Notes: a model not told the origin generated them from the letters alone. A DNA stretch of 64,000 nucleotides from SZUA-448 sp045627185 (GCA_045627185.1 JAZQNE010000114.1:18260-82259), one strand, 5' to 3'. Numbered from the stretch's first letter, positions 43,691 to 53,295 are shown. Translations and numbers: made by a program.

Positions 43691-45007
43691 ATGTCAGAAA
43701 TTGATAATCAAAAAGTGAATCGAAACGAAAATATTTCAGAAGAAGTGATTGATCTTTCGGATCTTATCAGGATATATGTCCATAAATGGCTTTTCCTTTG
43801 CATTATTTCAGGCGTTGCCGCAATAGCTGTATTTCTGTTTATTTCAGTATTTGTCAACAAATCGTCACGCCGACAGAGCATCAGCTTTGAACTGAATTAT
43901 CCTGAAATGGAAAAAGGGCTTTATCCTGACGGTACTACTTTCGTTTATCAGGACATAGTTTCGGAAGAGTTCATTTCAAAAGCAATTCAGAGCAATTTTA
44001 CGGAATTTGGTCACCTTGATGTGACTTCAATGGTAAAAAGCAATGCTATTACAATTCAGAGAAAAACAGTTAAAGATAAAGATGGCAATGAAACAGAAGT
44101 AAAAGGAAAATTTATTTTTACGGTTAAGTCATCTTTCTTTAAAAAATCTTCTGAAATAGAGGCTTTCTTAACTGCACTTGCTAATGTTACTACCGAAAAA
44201 ATCAAGACATCTGCAAGTACGGTATATTACAAGCTTTATCTTGATTCGTTCGACAGTGCTGATACATTTCAAAGTAAATTGTCACTTCTGAAAACGCAGA
44301 AAGAATATATCAGCTTGCGTTATTCAACATGGATTGAAGCTTTTGGTGAGCAATATTCTGTAGCAAACACCACTCTTTCAAGATATCTTGAAAATGTTAA
44401 TCTTGCATTCTCAAGCAAGGAATATGATGCTTTGAATTATGAACTTCAAAAACGCCAATATGTTTTCAATAAGGGCGAGGATGAAGAACTTGTCTGCAAA
44501 CTTCAGATTGAAATTCTTAATGATGAATTTGAAGATAATAAAAAGAAAATCCAGGGTTTGACGGAAGCACTTGCTGCTTTACGTGAGGGTGAAAAGTCAT
44601 CACCGTCTGATATTTCAGGCAAATCAAATGAAAGTTATTATTATGAGCAGATTGCTTCATATACTGAGCGTCAGGTTGATATTGAGCGTGAAATCACAGA
44701 ACTCGAGACTCAGATTGCCAATATGTCGCTTGTAGATGAAACTCAAAAATATGCGGATAAATTAATCAAAGTTTATAATAACCTTGTTGAACAGACAAAT
44801 ACGCTTGAACAGGTTGTTGTCCCTGCAGTATATGCTGAAAAAACAAGTGCTATTTTTGACAGTACCGGTTTAATAACAAGTGGTGAAAAGAGTGCAACAT
44901 TGTTTGCAGCCATTGCTTTTATCGGTATTTATTTGGTAACCGGTTTCATTATTCTTATCATCGGAAGCGAAGACAAGAAGAACAATAAAAATGCAGAAGA
45001 AGAGTAA
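43691..45007 (+). CDS. Wzz-like chain-length/polysaccharide co-polymerase
   Basis: A protein with the topology of polysaccharide co-polymerases that set chain length in export of surface polymers. The 438 residues have one helix near 33-55, a long extracytoplasmic part rich in coiled coil (about 230-350) and a second helix near 405-428, then a charged tail. No kinase motif is present. Sequence similarity to Wzz is weak, so the call rests on topology and neighbourhood. The start at 43691 (MSEIDNQKVN) has a GAGAGGAG about 10 bases upstream. It has its own promoter. Confidence 0.7.
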   Translation: MSEIDNQKVNRNENISEEVIDLSDLIRIYVHKWLFLCIISGVAAIAVFLFISVFVNKSSRRQSISFELNYPEMEKGLYPDGTTFVYQDIVSEEFISKAIQSNFTEFGHLDVTSMVKSNAITIQRKTVKDKDGNETEVKGKFIFTVKSSFFKKSSEIEAFLTALANVTTEKIKTSASTVYYKLYLDSFDSADTFQSKLSLLKTQKEYISLRYSTWIEAFGEQYSVANTTLSRYLENVNLAFSSKEYDALNYELQKRQYVFNKGEDEELVCKLQIEILNDEFEDNKKKIQGLTEALAALREGEKSSPSDISGKSNESYYYEQIASYTERQVDIEREITELETQIANMSLVDETQKYADKLIKVYNNLVEQTNTLEQVVVPAVYAEKTSAIFDSTGLITSGEKSATLFAAIAFIGIYLVTGFIILIIGSEDKKNNKNAEEE

Positions 45008-45016
45008 ATAATATAA

Positions 45017-45049
45017 CAAGCCGCAATGAAGTTCGTTGCGGCTTGATTT
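45017..45049 (+). terminator. Hairpin after the Wzz-like gene
   Basis: CAAGCCGCAA (45017-45026) and TTGCGGCTTG (45036-45045) form a perfect 10-bp stem with a nine-base loop; the following ATTTG is a weak T run. Some transcripts may pass through to the VanZ-like gene. Confidence 0.7.
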
Positions 45050-45081
45050 GTGCGAATGGCGAGAAGACTCGGGTGGAGAAT

Positions 45082-45609
45082 ATGAAAAAAGAGAAAAAAA
45101 ACAAAACTGTATTTGCGATATTTCTTACATTAACGGTTATATGGCTCTGTGTTATTTTTTTATATTCTGCAAAAGACGGTAATGAATCATCAGAAACCAG
45201 TCATTTTGTCGGAATGCTTTTCGGAAAAATTTTTGTACCCGGATTTCGAAAGTGGTCTTTTGAAAAGCAGGACGCTTTTGCGGGAACTATTGATTATCCG
45301 TTAAGAAAAGTTGCACACGGGGTGGAATACGGTATTCTTGGATTCCTGTCATATATGTCCCTGCATACAAAAAAGGGACATTCATTAATTACATCTGCTG
45401 TTTTCGCTTTTGCTTTTTCAGTACTTTACGCAATTTCTGATGAGATTCACCAATATTTTGTACCGGGCAGGACATGCAAACTTACTGATGTTTTAATTGA
45501 CAGTTTGGGCGCATTTCTTGTGATTTTTGTTACTTTCTTAATAACGAAAAAGAAAATAGCGAAAAATAATCTGCAGAAAAATAAGGATGATAAAAACACT
45601 GAAGAATAA
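45082..45609 (+). CDS. VanZ-like membrane protein
   Basis: Function in the cell not known; VanZ family members are named from teicoplanin resistance. The 175 residues have four hydrophobic helices and the family stretches IFLYSAKDG, RKVAHGVEYGILGFLSYM, YAISDEIHQYFVPGR and LTDVLIDSLGA. A Lys-rich tail follows. ATG at 45082 is preferred, although the GGAG before it is only 3 bases away; GTG at 45073 is an alternative. It lies in the surface polysaccharide region. Confidence 0.85.
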   Translation: MKKEKKNKTVFAIFLTLTVIWLCVIFLYSAKDGNESSETSHFVGMLFGKIFVPGFRKWSFEKQDAFAGTIDYPLRKVAHGVEYGILGFLSYMSLHTKKGHSLITSAVFAFAFSVLYAISDEIHQYFVPGRTCKLTDVLIDSLGAFLVIFVTFLITKKKIAKNNLQKNKDDKNTEE

Positions 45610-45655
45610 AAATTGAATGTTTCGCATAATTATTATGTTCATCTCATTTTTTATC

Positions 45656-45684
45656 TTGCAAATCAGAGTTTTTATTTATATAAT
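45656..45684 (+). promoter_or_regulatory. Promoter of rfbC
   Basis: TTGCAA (45656-45661), a 17-base spacer and TATAAT (45679-45684). The rest of the 219-base gap to rfbC is AT-rich and holds no credible gene. Confidence 0.75.
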
Positions 45685-45828
45685 TAAGCATTATTATGTT
45701 GTTTCAAATGTTAGGAAACAAGATTGTTATTGAAATTCATATTTCATTTTTTTACCGGAGCAGAATTTTGTTTTTATTTGATTTTATGTATGATTTTGTT
45801 TTCTATTTCTTTTTAATCGGAGGCTGTA

Positions 45829-46380
45829 ATGTCAAATTTCACATTTACGGAAACGGAAATAAAAGGCGTATTTATCATCGATGTAAAAACATATGGTGAT
45901 AATCGCGGGTATTTTATGGAAACATATAAGGAAGATGACTTCAAGGCCGCAGGACTTGATTATAAGTTTGTTCAGGACAACCAGTCATCGTCACGAAAAG
46001 GCGTACTGAGGGGACTTCATTTCCAGAAAACCCACCCGCAGGCAAAGCTTGTGCGTGTCTTAAAAGGCGAAGTTTTTGATGTTGCCGTAGATTTGAGAAA
46101 GGGGAGTGAAACCTATGGAAAATGGGTTGGCGTTCTTCTTTCTGACAGCAATCATCGTCAGTTTATGATTCCGAGAGGCTTTGCGCATGGTTTTGTGGTT
46201 GTATCGGATTATGCTGAATTTGCGTACAAATGTGATGATTTGTATCATCCCGAGGATGAGGGCGGAATTCTTTGGAACGATCCTGAAATCGGGATTGAAT
46301 GGCCCGTAACAGAGGATATTGTTTTGAGTGAAAAAGACAAGGTTCATCCTACTTTGTCCGAGGCGAAAATGTATTTTTAA
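45829..46380 (+). CDS. rfbC: dTDP-4-dehydrorhamnose 3,5-epimerase
   Basis: Third step of dTDP-L-rhamnose synthesis, a cupin enzyme. The 183 residues contain DNQSSSRKGVLRGLHFQ with the catalytic-base histidine region, RVLKGEVFDVAVDLRKGS, and FMIPRGFAHGFVV. CGGAGG is about 8 bases before the ATG. rfbA, rfbB and rfbD are not adjacent, so rhamnose synthesis is split across the chromosome or this acts on a related sugar. Confidence 0.94.
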   Translation: MSNFTFTETEIKGVFIIDVKTYGDNRGYFMETYKEDDFKAAGLDYKFVQDNQSSSRKGVLRGLHFQKTHPQAKLVRVLKGEVFDVAVDLRKGSETYGKWVGVLLSDSNHRQFMIPRGFAHGFVVVSDYAEFAYKCDDLYHPEDEGGILWNDPEIGIEWPVTEDIVLSEKDKVHPTLSEAKMYF

Positions 46381-46407
46381 GAATATTTTTATAAAGGGGA
46401 TAATAAT

Positions 46408-47520
46408 ATGATAATCGGAACAACAAAAGAACTGAAAAACCATGAATACCGTGTCGGACTTACTCCGGACAACGTAAATGCTTATGTGGCTGCAGGTCAT
46501 ACCGTTCTTGTTGAGACCTGTGCGGGCGATGGTGCCGGCTTCTCAGATGAAGCCTATAAGGCTGCAGGCGCCTGGATTATCAATGATGCTGCTGAGGTAT
46601 ATGAAAAAGCAGATATGATTGTTAAGGTAAAAGAACCTGAAGAATGTGAATACAAGCTTCTTAAAGAGGGTTCAATTCTTTACACTTATCTCCATCTGGC
46701 ACCCAACCCCAAGCTTGCAAATGTTTTACTTGAAAAGAAAATCAAGGCAGTTGCTTATGAAACAATAACCGATGCTCAGGGCAATCTTCCCTGCCTCCGT
46801 CCAATGAGCCAGATTGCAGGACGTCTTTCCATTCAGGAAGGTGCAAAATATCTTGAAAAAGAGTTCGGAGGACGTGGTATCCTTCTTGGAGGCGTTCCCG
46901 GAGTTGAAAGAGGTAAGATTGTTATCATCGGTGGCGGTGTTGCCGGTACATATGCAGCAAAGGCCGCTGTCGGCATTGATGCACAGGTAACCCTGCTCGA
47001 CATTAACCCCAACAGACTTGCTTACCTTGAAGACATCTTTGGGGCATCTGTAACAACTCTTTACAGCACTGAAGCAAATATCAGAAGAGCACTTTCGGAA
47101 GCTGATGTAGTTATCGGCTCTGTTCTTGTCCCCGGCGGTTCAACCCCCAAGCTTGTTCGCCGTGAACATCTGCCTCTTATGAAGAAAGGTGCCGTAATTG
47201 TTGATATTGCCATTGACCAGGGCGGTTGCTGCGAATCAAGTCATGTAACCGTTCACGATGATCCCATCTTCATTGAAGAAGGTATTGTTCACTATTGCGT
47301 TGGCAATATGCCCGGCGCCGTTCCTCACACAAGTACAGTGGCTCTTTGCAACAGTACAATCAGATACGGACTTTCTATCGCTAATAACGGACTTGAGGCT
47401 GCTGTTAAGAAGGACAGCGGTCTTGCTAATGGTCTCAACACATATGACGGAAAAATCACTAACAGGAATGTTGCAGCAGCTCTTGACAAAGAATATGTTC
47501 CTGTGGAAAATATAATTTAA
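46408..47520 (+). CDS. ald: Alanine dehydrogenase
   Basis: Reversibly converts L-alanine to pyruvate and ammonia with NAD. The 370 residues begin MIIGTTKELKNHEYRVGLTP, with the pyruvate-binding Arg and Lys (VKVKEPEECEY), the catalytic His in YTYLHLAPNP, and a Rossmann motif IIGGGVAGTYAAKAA. AAAGGGG precedes the ATG. It is not functionally related to its polysaccharide neighbours and is closed by its own terminator. Confidence 0.96.
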   Translation: MIIGTTKELKNHEYRVGLTPDNVNAYVAAGHTVLVETCAGDGAGFSDEAYKAAGAWIINDAAEVYEKADMIVKVKEPEECEYKLLKEGSILYTYLHLAPNPKLANVLLEKKIKAVAYETITDAQGNLPCLRPMSQIAGRLSIQEGAKYLEKEFGGRGILLGGVPGVERGKIVIIGGGVAGTYAAKAAVGIDAQVTLLDINPNRLAYLEDIFGASVTTLYSTEANIRRALSEADVVIGSVLVPGGSTPKLVRREHLPLMKKGAVIVDIAIDQGGCCESSHVTVHDDPIFIEEGIVHYCVGNMPGAVPHTSTVALCNSTIRYGLSIANNGLEAAVKKDSGLANGLNTYDGKITNRNVAAALDKEYVPVENII

Positions 47521-47527
47521 AAAGATT

Positions 47528-47556
47528 CCCCGAATGTCTTTTGACAGTCGGGGTTT
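47528..47556 (+). terminator. Terminator after ald
   Basis: CCCCGA (47528-47533) and TCGGGG (47548-47553) with an inner GTC-TTTT-GAC stem, followed by TTT. The T run is short. Confidence 0.65.
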
Positions 47557-47619
47557 CATAATGTTTACCTTTTGAAAAAGGCAGACAGGAGTTTTGTCAA
47601 CAAAAAAGGAAGAAAGAAA

Positions 47620-48438
47620 ATGACACAGTTTTTCGTATTTGCTTACCTTTTTCTGACCGGAGCCGTTTCCGGATGGGTACTTGAAGTATTTTACAGACGT
47701 TTTTTCTCTAAATGTAATCCGGAACGTAAATGGATTAATCCCGGATTCTGTACAGGACCGTATTTACCTCTTTACGGGTTTGGACTCAGCCTGCTTTACA
47801 TTATTGCGAAGCTTTGCAATTCATGGTTTGACAAAATTGGAATATGGGAATTGGTAGTACTTATTCTTTTTATGGCTGTTGTCATGACCGGCATTGAATA
47901 TATTTCGGGAATTTTATCCTTGAAAATTTTCAATATCAGGCTGTGGGATTACAGGAACGAATGGCTGAATCTTCAGGGAGTAATCTGTCCCAAGTTTTCA
48001 TTTTTCTGGACTTTACTCGGGTTGGGGTATTATTTCTTTTTACATTCAAACATTGAAAAATGGGTCGAAAAACTGATGTCAATAATACCTTTACTGTTCC
48101 TTTGCGGCATGATTTATGGTATTCTTTTAATTGATGTTGTTCATTCTGCAGAACTTGTTTCAAAGGTTCGTAATTTTGCCAATGAGCATGATATTATCGT
48201 CAATTATGAGCGTTTGAAGGAACAGGTGCGTTTCAGTTACAAACATATTTCGCGCAGATTTTATTTTTCAACATTCTTCCGTGCCGAGCTTGGTTTCAGG
48301 GATATTCTTGAACAGCTTTTCAAGGATGATTCAGAGAAAAAAGCTGTTGAACAGCATGATATCGACATTTTTGAAAAACTGAAAATTGCTTACGAAACCT
48401 TTGAAGACCGCAGATGGAAGCGTGAAAGAACAAAGTAA
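47620..48438 (+). CDS. CmpB-type putative ABC transporter membrane protein
   Basis: Membrane protein of the family labelled putative ABC-transporter type IV (CmpB); actual function unknown. The 272 residues have about five hydrophobic helices and the family stretches GAVSGWVLEVFYRR, NPGFCTGPYLPLYGFG, EYISGILSLKIF and RLWDYRNEWLNLQGVICPKFS. The last 90 residues are polar and probably cytoplasmic. ATG 47620 is preferred because AAAGGAAG is just upstream; the longer frame has a basic N-terminus instead of a helix. No ATPase gene is adjacent. Confidence 0.78.
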   Translation: MTQFFVFAYLFLTGAVSGWVLEVFYRRFFSKCNPERKWINPGFCTGPYLPLYGFGLSLLYIIAKLCNSWFDKIGIWELVVLILFMAVVMTGIEYISGILSLKIFNIRLWDYRNEWLNLQGVICPKFSFFWTLLGLGYYFFLHSNIEKWVEKLMSIIPLLFLCGMIYGILLIDVVHSAELVSKVRNFANEHDIIVNYERLKEQVRFSYKHISRRFYFSTFFRAELGFRDILEQLFKDDSEKKAVEQHDIDIFEKLKIAYETFEDRRWKRERTK

Positions 48439-48451
48439 AAGAGGATAAAAC

Positions 48452-49291
48452 ATGGAACTTTTAATTGACGGAAAACGTATTTCAGGTGAAATTAAAGATG
48501 AATTACGGCTTAAAGCCGAAGAACTGAAGGCAAACGGAAAAGAGGCCTGCCTTGCTGTAGTTCTTGTCGGAAACGATCCGGCATCGTCTGTTTATGTTAA
48601 TAACAAGAAGAAAGCCTGTGCTTATGTCGGAATCAGGTCGCTGTCTTTTGAACTTCCTGAAGAAACAACGGAAAAAGAACTGCTTGAACTTATAGAAAGG
48701 CTTAATAAAGATGATTCCGTTAACGGAATCCTTGTGCAGCTTCCGCTCCCGAAAGGAATTAATGAGGACCGTGTAATTGAGGCAATTTCTCCCGAGAAGG
48801 ACGTTGATGGTTTCTCACCCGTGAGCGTAGGAAACCTCTGCATTGGACGTCCGGGCTTTGTAAGCTGTACACCTGCCGGAATAATCCAGCTCCTTAAACG
48901 TTCCGGAATTGAAATTGAAGGGAAAAACTGTGTGGTTGTAGGGCGAAGCAACATTGTCGGTAAACCCATGGCACTTCTGATGCTTCGTGAGAATGCAACA
49001 GTAACCGTATGCCATTCCAGAACGAAAAACTTAAAAGAAATTACAAGCATGGCAGATATTCTTATTGTTGCTATAGGAAAACCGAAATTCATTACTGCAG
49101 AATATGTTAAAGAAGGAGCTGTTGTAATTGATGTAGGCATTCACCGCATGGAAGACGGAAAACTTTGCGGCGATGTTGCATTTGATGAGGTTGCGCCCAA
49201 AACTTATGCAATTACACCTGTTCCCGGCGGTGTAGGTCCTATGACAATCGCAATGCTTATGAATAACTGCATTGAGGCAGTACAAAAATGA
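48452..49291 (+). CDS. folD: Methylenetetrahydrofolate dehydrogenase/cyclohydrolase
   Basis: FolD interconverts 5,10-methylene- and 10-formyltetrahydrofolate, supplying one-carbon units to purines and to Fmt. The 279 residues contain SVYVNNKKKACAYVGI (catalytic Lys), VQLPLPKGIN, and the NADP-binding VVGRSNIVGKPMALLML. AGAGGA lies before the ATG, 13 bases after the CmpB gene. Confidence 0.96.
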   Translation: MELLIDGKRISGEIKDELRLKAEELKANGKEACLAVVLVGNDPASSVYVNNKKKACAYVGIRSLSFELPEETTEKELLELIERLNKDDSVNGILVQLPLPKGINEDRVIEAISPEKDVDGFSPVSVGNLCIGRPGFVSCTPAGIIQLLKRSGIEIEGKNCVVVGRSNIVGKPMALLMLRENATVTVCHSRTKNLKEITSMADILIVAIGKPKFITAEYVKEGAVVIDVGIHRMEDGKLCGDVAFDEVAPKTYAITPVPGGVGPMTIAMLMNNCIEAVQK

Positions 49292-49308
49292 AATAAAAAG
49301 GGTTACAG

Positions 49309-50631
49309 ATGAAAATATATTTAATTTCGCTCGGCTGTGATAAAAACCTTGTTGACAGCGAGCATATGCTTTCCCTGCTCATTGAAGCGGGGCATGAAAT
49401 TGTTCAGGATGAAACTGAAGCCGAAGGTGTTATTGTGAACACCTGCTGCTTTATTAATGATGCCAAACAGGAGAGCATAAATACTATTCTGGAACTGAGC
49501 AAATTGAAACAGGAAGGCAAAATCAAGGCTATATTTGTGACCGGATGCCTTGCCCAAAGATATGCAAAGGAAATTCATGAGGAAATCCCTGAGGTAGATG
49601 TTCTGCTCGGAACAACATCGTTTGCTGATATAGTCGAAGCTGTTGCAGATTATGAAGCCGGACATCCTTCGGATAGATTCAGAAGTATTGACTATCTTCC
49701 AAAGATGAACATAAAACGTGAAAGCTTTTCCGGTACACCTTTTGCTTACCTTAAGATTGCTGAAGGCTGCAATAAGCACTGCACCTATTGTATTATTCCA
49801 AAACTCAGGGGCGCTTACCGTTCGGTTCCAATGGAAGAACTTCTCAGGGAAGCCGGTGAACTTGCTGAAAGCGGAATAAAGGAACTGATTCTTGTCGCTC
49901 AGGAAACAAGCTGTTACGGAATTGATATTTACGGTAAAAAAATGCTTCCCGAATTACTGAAGAAAATTGCGGAAATTGAGGGAATTGAGTGGATTCGCAT
50001 TCTTTATGTTTATCCGGAAGAAATCACCGATGAATTAATTTCTGAAATGGCAAATGAGAAAAAAATTGTGAAATACCTTGATCTGCCTATTCAGCATGCT
50101 TCGGATAAGATATTAAAGGCAATGGGAAGAAGGACAAGTCATGCTGAACTGACAGAACTGATTTCACGCCTTAGAAAAGATATTCCCGGAATTGTTTTAA
50201 GAACAAGCATTATTACCGGATTTCCCGGGGAAACAGATGCTGATTTTGAGGAACTTCTTGATTTTATCCGTGAAGAAAGGTTTGACCGTCTTGGCGCTTT
50301 CACATATTCACGTGAAGAAAATACCGCAGCCGATAAAATGAAAAACCAGATTCCCGCAAAGGTTAAGAAAGCGAGACGAGATGAGGTTATGCGTCTTCAG
50401 CAGGTAATTGCTTTCGAAAAAGCCGTGAAATCGGTTGGAAAGAAATTCGAGGTAATTATTGAAGGCTATCTTCCGAATGAAGAAACTTATGTATGCCGTT
50501 CATACATGGATGCTCCGGGCGTGGACGGATATGTTTTTGTTCAGGGAGAAGCGGGAAGAATAAGCGGCGAAATAATAAAAGTTAAAATCACGGCCGCAAA
50601 GGGTTATGACCTGATTGGAAAAGAAATATAA
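49309..50631 (+). CDS. rimO: Ribosomal protein S12 methylthiotransferase RimO
   Basis: A radical-SAM enzyme that adds a methylthio group to an aspartate of ribosomal protein S12. The 440 residues have the N-terminal UPF0004 domain (LISLGCDKNLVDSEHML) with its three cysteines, the radical-SAM motif CNKHCTYC, and a C-terminal TRAM domain. RimO is distinguished from MiaB by the SLGCDKNLVDSE start. It leads to pgsA 31 bases on, as in many Firmicutes. Confidence 0.95.
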   Translation: MKIYLISLGCDKNLVDSEHMLSLLIEAGHEIVQDETEAEGVIVNTCCFINDAKQESINTILELSKLKQEGKIKAIFVTGCLAQRYAKEIHEEIPEVDVLLGTTSFADIVEAVADYEAGHPSDRFRSIDYLPKMNIKRESFSGTPFAYLKIAEGCNKHCTYCIIPKLRGAYRSVPMEELLREAGELAESGIKELILVAQETSCYGIDIYGKKMLPELLKKIAEIEGIEWIRILYVYPEEITDELISEMANEKKIVKYLDLPIQHASDKILKAMGRRTSHAELTELISRLRKDIPGIVLRTSIITGFPGETDADFEELLDFIREERFDRLGAFTYSREENTAADKMKNQIPAKVKKARRDEVMRLQQVIAFEKAVKSVGKKFEVIIEGYLPNEETYVCRSYMDAPGVDGYVFVQGEAGRISGEIIKVKITAAKGYDLIGKEI

Positions 50632-50662
50632 AGAAGTATAAGATTATTGAGGGGAAAATAAT

Positions 50663-51205
50663 ATGAACTTACCGAATAAATTAACTATAGCAAGAATTAT
50701 TATGGTGCCGGTTTTTATTGCATTTCTTCTGATTGAGATGATTCCCGGACACCGTTACATAGCTTTTGTGCTTTTTGCAATAGCCTGCTTTACGGACACC
50801 ATGGACGGATATATTGCAAGAAAATTTAATCTGATAACCGATTTTGGCAAGTTCCTTGATCCTCTTGCCGACAAGCTTCTTGTAAGTGCGGCATTTATAT
50901 GTTTTGTAGAACAGCAGCTTATGCCTTCATGGGTAGCTATTATTATCCTGTCACGTGAATTTATTATCAGCGGATTCAGGCTTGTTGCGGCAAATAAGAA
51001 CATCGTAATTGCTGCGAGCATGTGGGGAAAAGTTAAAACAACATTCCAGATGATTACTTGTTTTGCGTTGATCTTAAACTTTGACTGGGCACCTTTTAAG
51101 ATAATTTGTAAAGTTCTTATGGGAATTTCACTTGTTCTTACTGTTGTTTCCCTTGTTGATTACATGGTAAAAAACAAGGCGGTTCTTAAAGAAGGTTCAA
51201 AGTAA
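50663..51205 (+). CDS. pgsA: Phosphatidylglycerophosphate synthase
   Basis: Makes phosphatidylglycerophosphate from CDP-diacylglycerol and glycerol 3-phosphate in the membrane. The 180 residues start NLPNKLTIARI and carry the CDP-alcohol motif DGYIARKFNLITDFGKFLDP with its following Asp, plus about five helices. It is next to rimO, the common Firmicute arrangement. Confidence 0.95.
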   Translation: MNLPNKLTIARIIMVPVFIAFLLIEMIPGHRYIAFVLFAIACFTDTMDGYIARKFNLITDFGKFLDPLADKLLVSAAFICFVEQQLMPSWVAIIILSREFIISGFRLVAANKNIVIAASMWGKVKTTFQMITCFALILNFDWAPFKIICKVLMGISLVLTVVSLVDYMVKNKAVLKEGSK

Positions 51206-51252
51206 CAAAGACTGAAAACGGTAATGCTCAAAAGCAATCAGGATGAGGCAAA

Positions 51253-52506
51253 ATGAAATTACTAATAATCGGTGCGGGTCCCGCCGGCTTAATAGCAGGA
51301 ATTACAGCAGCAAAAAACGGGAATTCCGTCACCATCCTTGAAAAAAATGAAAAAGTCGGTAAAAAACTCTATATCACGGGCAAAGGACGCTGCAATATAA
51401 CAAATGACTGTGATGAGAACACCTTCTATAAGAGCGTTAAACGAAATCCAAGGTTTCTGTTCAGCAGTTTTTCCGGGTTCACGTCTCAGGACACCATGGG
51501 TTTCTTTGAAAAGCTTGGACTTCAGATTAAAGTTGAACGTGGAAACCGTGTATTTCCCGAAAGCGATAAATCATCGGATGTTATCAGGGCACTTGAACAG
51601 GAATGCAGACGCCTTGGAATTGAAATAAGGCTTAATACGGCAGTTAAAGACATGTTAACTGAGGATGGTTCCTTCCGGGGTCTTATGCTTTCCGATAAAT
51701 CCGTTCTATACGGTGATTCATGCATAATCGCAACAGGAGGGTTGTCATATCCTACAACCGGGTCAACCGGTGACGGGTATGAATTCGCAAAGAAGCTTGG
51801 TCATACGGTTATACCCTGTTCGCCATCTCTTGTTTCTCTGACGCTTAAAGAAAACGTAAAGGAACTTGAGGGATTATCGTTGAAAAATGTAACGCTTTCT
51901 GTAACAGCGCCTGTCGAAAAGAAAGGTAAATTGACAGAAAAGCTGATTTATCATGACTTTGGTGAGATGCTGTTTACGGATAAAGGCATAAGCGGTCCGC
52001 TTGTGTTAAGCGCAAGTGCCGAACTTGCTCCAATCGGCTGCAAAGAAGCAAAATGCTTTATTGATCTTAAACCGGCGCTTTCCGCAGAGCAGCTTGATGC
52101 AAGAGTTCTGCATGATTTCACTGAAAACATCAATAAACAGTTCAGAAATGCATTATCGGACCTTCTTCCCGCAAGAATGGCCGATTACATTGTAAAAGTA
52201 AGCGGAATAGATCCATATGCGCCGGTAAACTCAATTACTGCCGAACAAAGGTCTGTATTTGTTTCACTTCTGAAGCATCTGCCTTTTGAAATTAAGGGAA
52301 CAGGCGGATATGATGAAGCTGTCATAACCTGCGGCGGAGTAAATGTTAAAGAAATAAATCCGTCAACCATGGAATCCAAGCTGGTTCAGGGCGTTTATTT
52401 TGCCGGTGAAGTGCTTGACCTTGATGCCGTAACCGGCGGTTTCAATCTTCAGATTGCCTGGAGTACCGGCGTTTGTGCCGGCAGGGGTGTCAGCGATGTT
52501 CAATAA
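51253..52506 (+). CDS. HI0933/BaiN-family FAD oxidoreductase
   Basis: A flavoprotein of the HI0933-like family; members are annotated as NAD(P)/FAD oxidoreductases or BaiN-like, and few have known substrates. The 417 residues start with the dinucleotide motif IGAGPAGLIAGITAAKNG, then GKKLYITGKGRCNITN, ATGGLSYPTTGSTGDG, and the C-terminal GEVLDLDAVTGGFNLQIAWSTG. It precedes cmk, and that pairing is common in Clostridia. Confidence 0.87.
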   Translation: MKLLIIGAGPAGLIAGITAAKNGNSVTILEKNEKVGKKLYITGKGRCNITNDCDENTFYKSVKRNPRFLFSSFSGFTSQDTMGFFEKLGLQIKVERGNRVFPESDKSSDVIRALEQECRRLGIEIRLNTAVKDMLTEDGSFRGLMLSDKSVLYGDSCIIATGGLSYPTTGSTGDGYEFAKKLGHTVIPCSPSLVSLTLKENVKELEGLSLKNVTLSVTAPVEKKGKLTEKLIYHDFGEMLFTDKGISGPLVLSASAELAPIGCKEAKCFIDLKPALSAEQLDARVLHDFTENINKQFRNALSDLLPARMADYIVKVSGIDPYAPVNSITAEQRSVFVSLLKHLPFEIKGTGGYDEAVITCGGVNVKEINPSTMESKLVQGVYFAGEVLDLDAVTGGFNLQIAWSTGVCAGRGVSDVQ

Positions 52507-52562
52507 AATTCCACGAACCCCGTTTCGTGTTACAAAAAAATAACGAATGATGAGGAATTACT

Positions 52563-53261
52563 ATGTGTTTTATCAAGAAAAAGCCTGAAATCCAGGCATT
52601 CTCAGCTATTGCCATTGATGGCCCCGCAGGTGCCGGAAAGAGTACAATTGCCAAGAAAGTATCAAAAGAACTTGGATTCATTTATGTCGATACAGGCGCA
52701 ATGTACAGAGCAATGGCTATTCATTTCCTTAGGAACGGAATTAAAGAAAATGATGTTGCCGGAATTGAAGGCTGCACTGAAAGTGCTTCTGTCACCATTA
52801 AGTATATTAACGGAGAACAGCGGGTTTTCCTGAACGGAGAAGATGTCACATCAATTCTTCGAACTGAAGAAGTAAGCCGTATGGCATCGGTAAGCTCGGC
52901 AGTTCCAAAGGTTCGTCTGAAACTTGTGGAACTTCAGCGCGAACTTGCAAAAACAAATAATGTGGTAATGGACGGACGCGATATCGGAAGCTATGTTCTG
53001 CCCGATGCACGCTTCAAGATTTACATGACAGCAAGCATCGAAGAACGTGCTCGCCGTCGTTTTGAAGAAAACAGGGAAAAAGGAATTGAATGTGATTACG
53101 AGGAAATAAAGAAGGAGATTGCAGACCGTGATTATCGCGATATGCACAGGGATTTTGCTCCCCTTGTTCAGGCAGAAGATGCCATTCTTCTTGATACTTC
53201 ACATATGTCAATTGAGGAAGTAACCGATACTGTAATCAATATGGTTATTTCAGCAAAGTAA
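52563..53261 (+). CDS. cmk: Cytidylate kinase
   Basis: Phosphorylates CMP and dCMP. The 232 residues contain the P-loop IDGPAGAGKSTIAKK after a short N-terminal extension (MCFIKKKPEIQAF), YVDTGAMYRAMA and DGRDIGSYVLPDA. Slightly longer than E. coli Cmk because of the extension. GAGGA is 10 bases before the ATG. A short hairpin (CACGAA-TTCGTG, 52512-52529) lies in the spacer before it. Confidence 0.94.
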   Translation: MCFIKKKPEIQAFSAIAIDGPAGAGKSTIAKKVSKELGFIYVDTGAMYRAMAIHFLRNGIKENDVAGIEGCTESASVTIKYINGEQRVFLNGEDVTSILRTEEVSRMASVSSAVPKVRLKLVELQRELAKTNNVVMDGRDIGSYVLPDARFKIYMTASIEERARRRFEENREKGIECDYEEIKKEIADRDYRDMHRDFAPLVQAEDAILLDTSHMSIEEVTDTVINMVISAK

Positions 53262-53295
53262 AATCTAAAGGACAGCAGATGATTCTGCATATTCA

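Noticed and set aside
45696..45899. 67-codon open frame before rfbC
   Set aside because: AT-rich, Phe/Ile-rich translation, no family features, and it overlaps rfbC in another frame.
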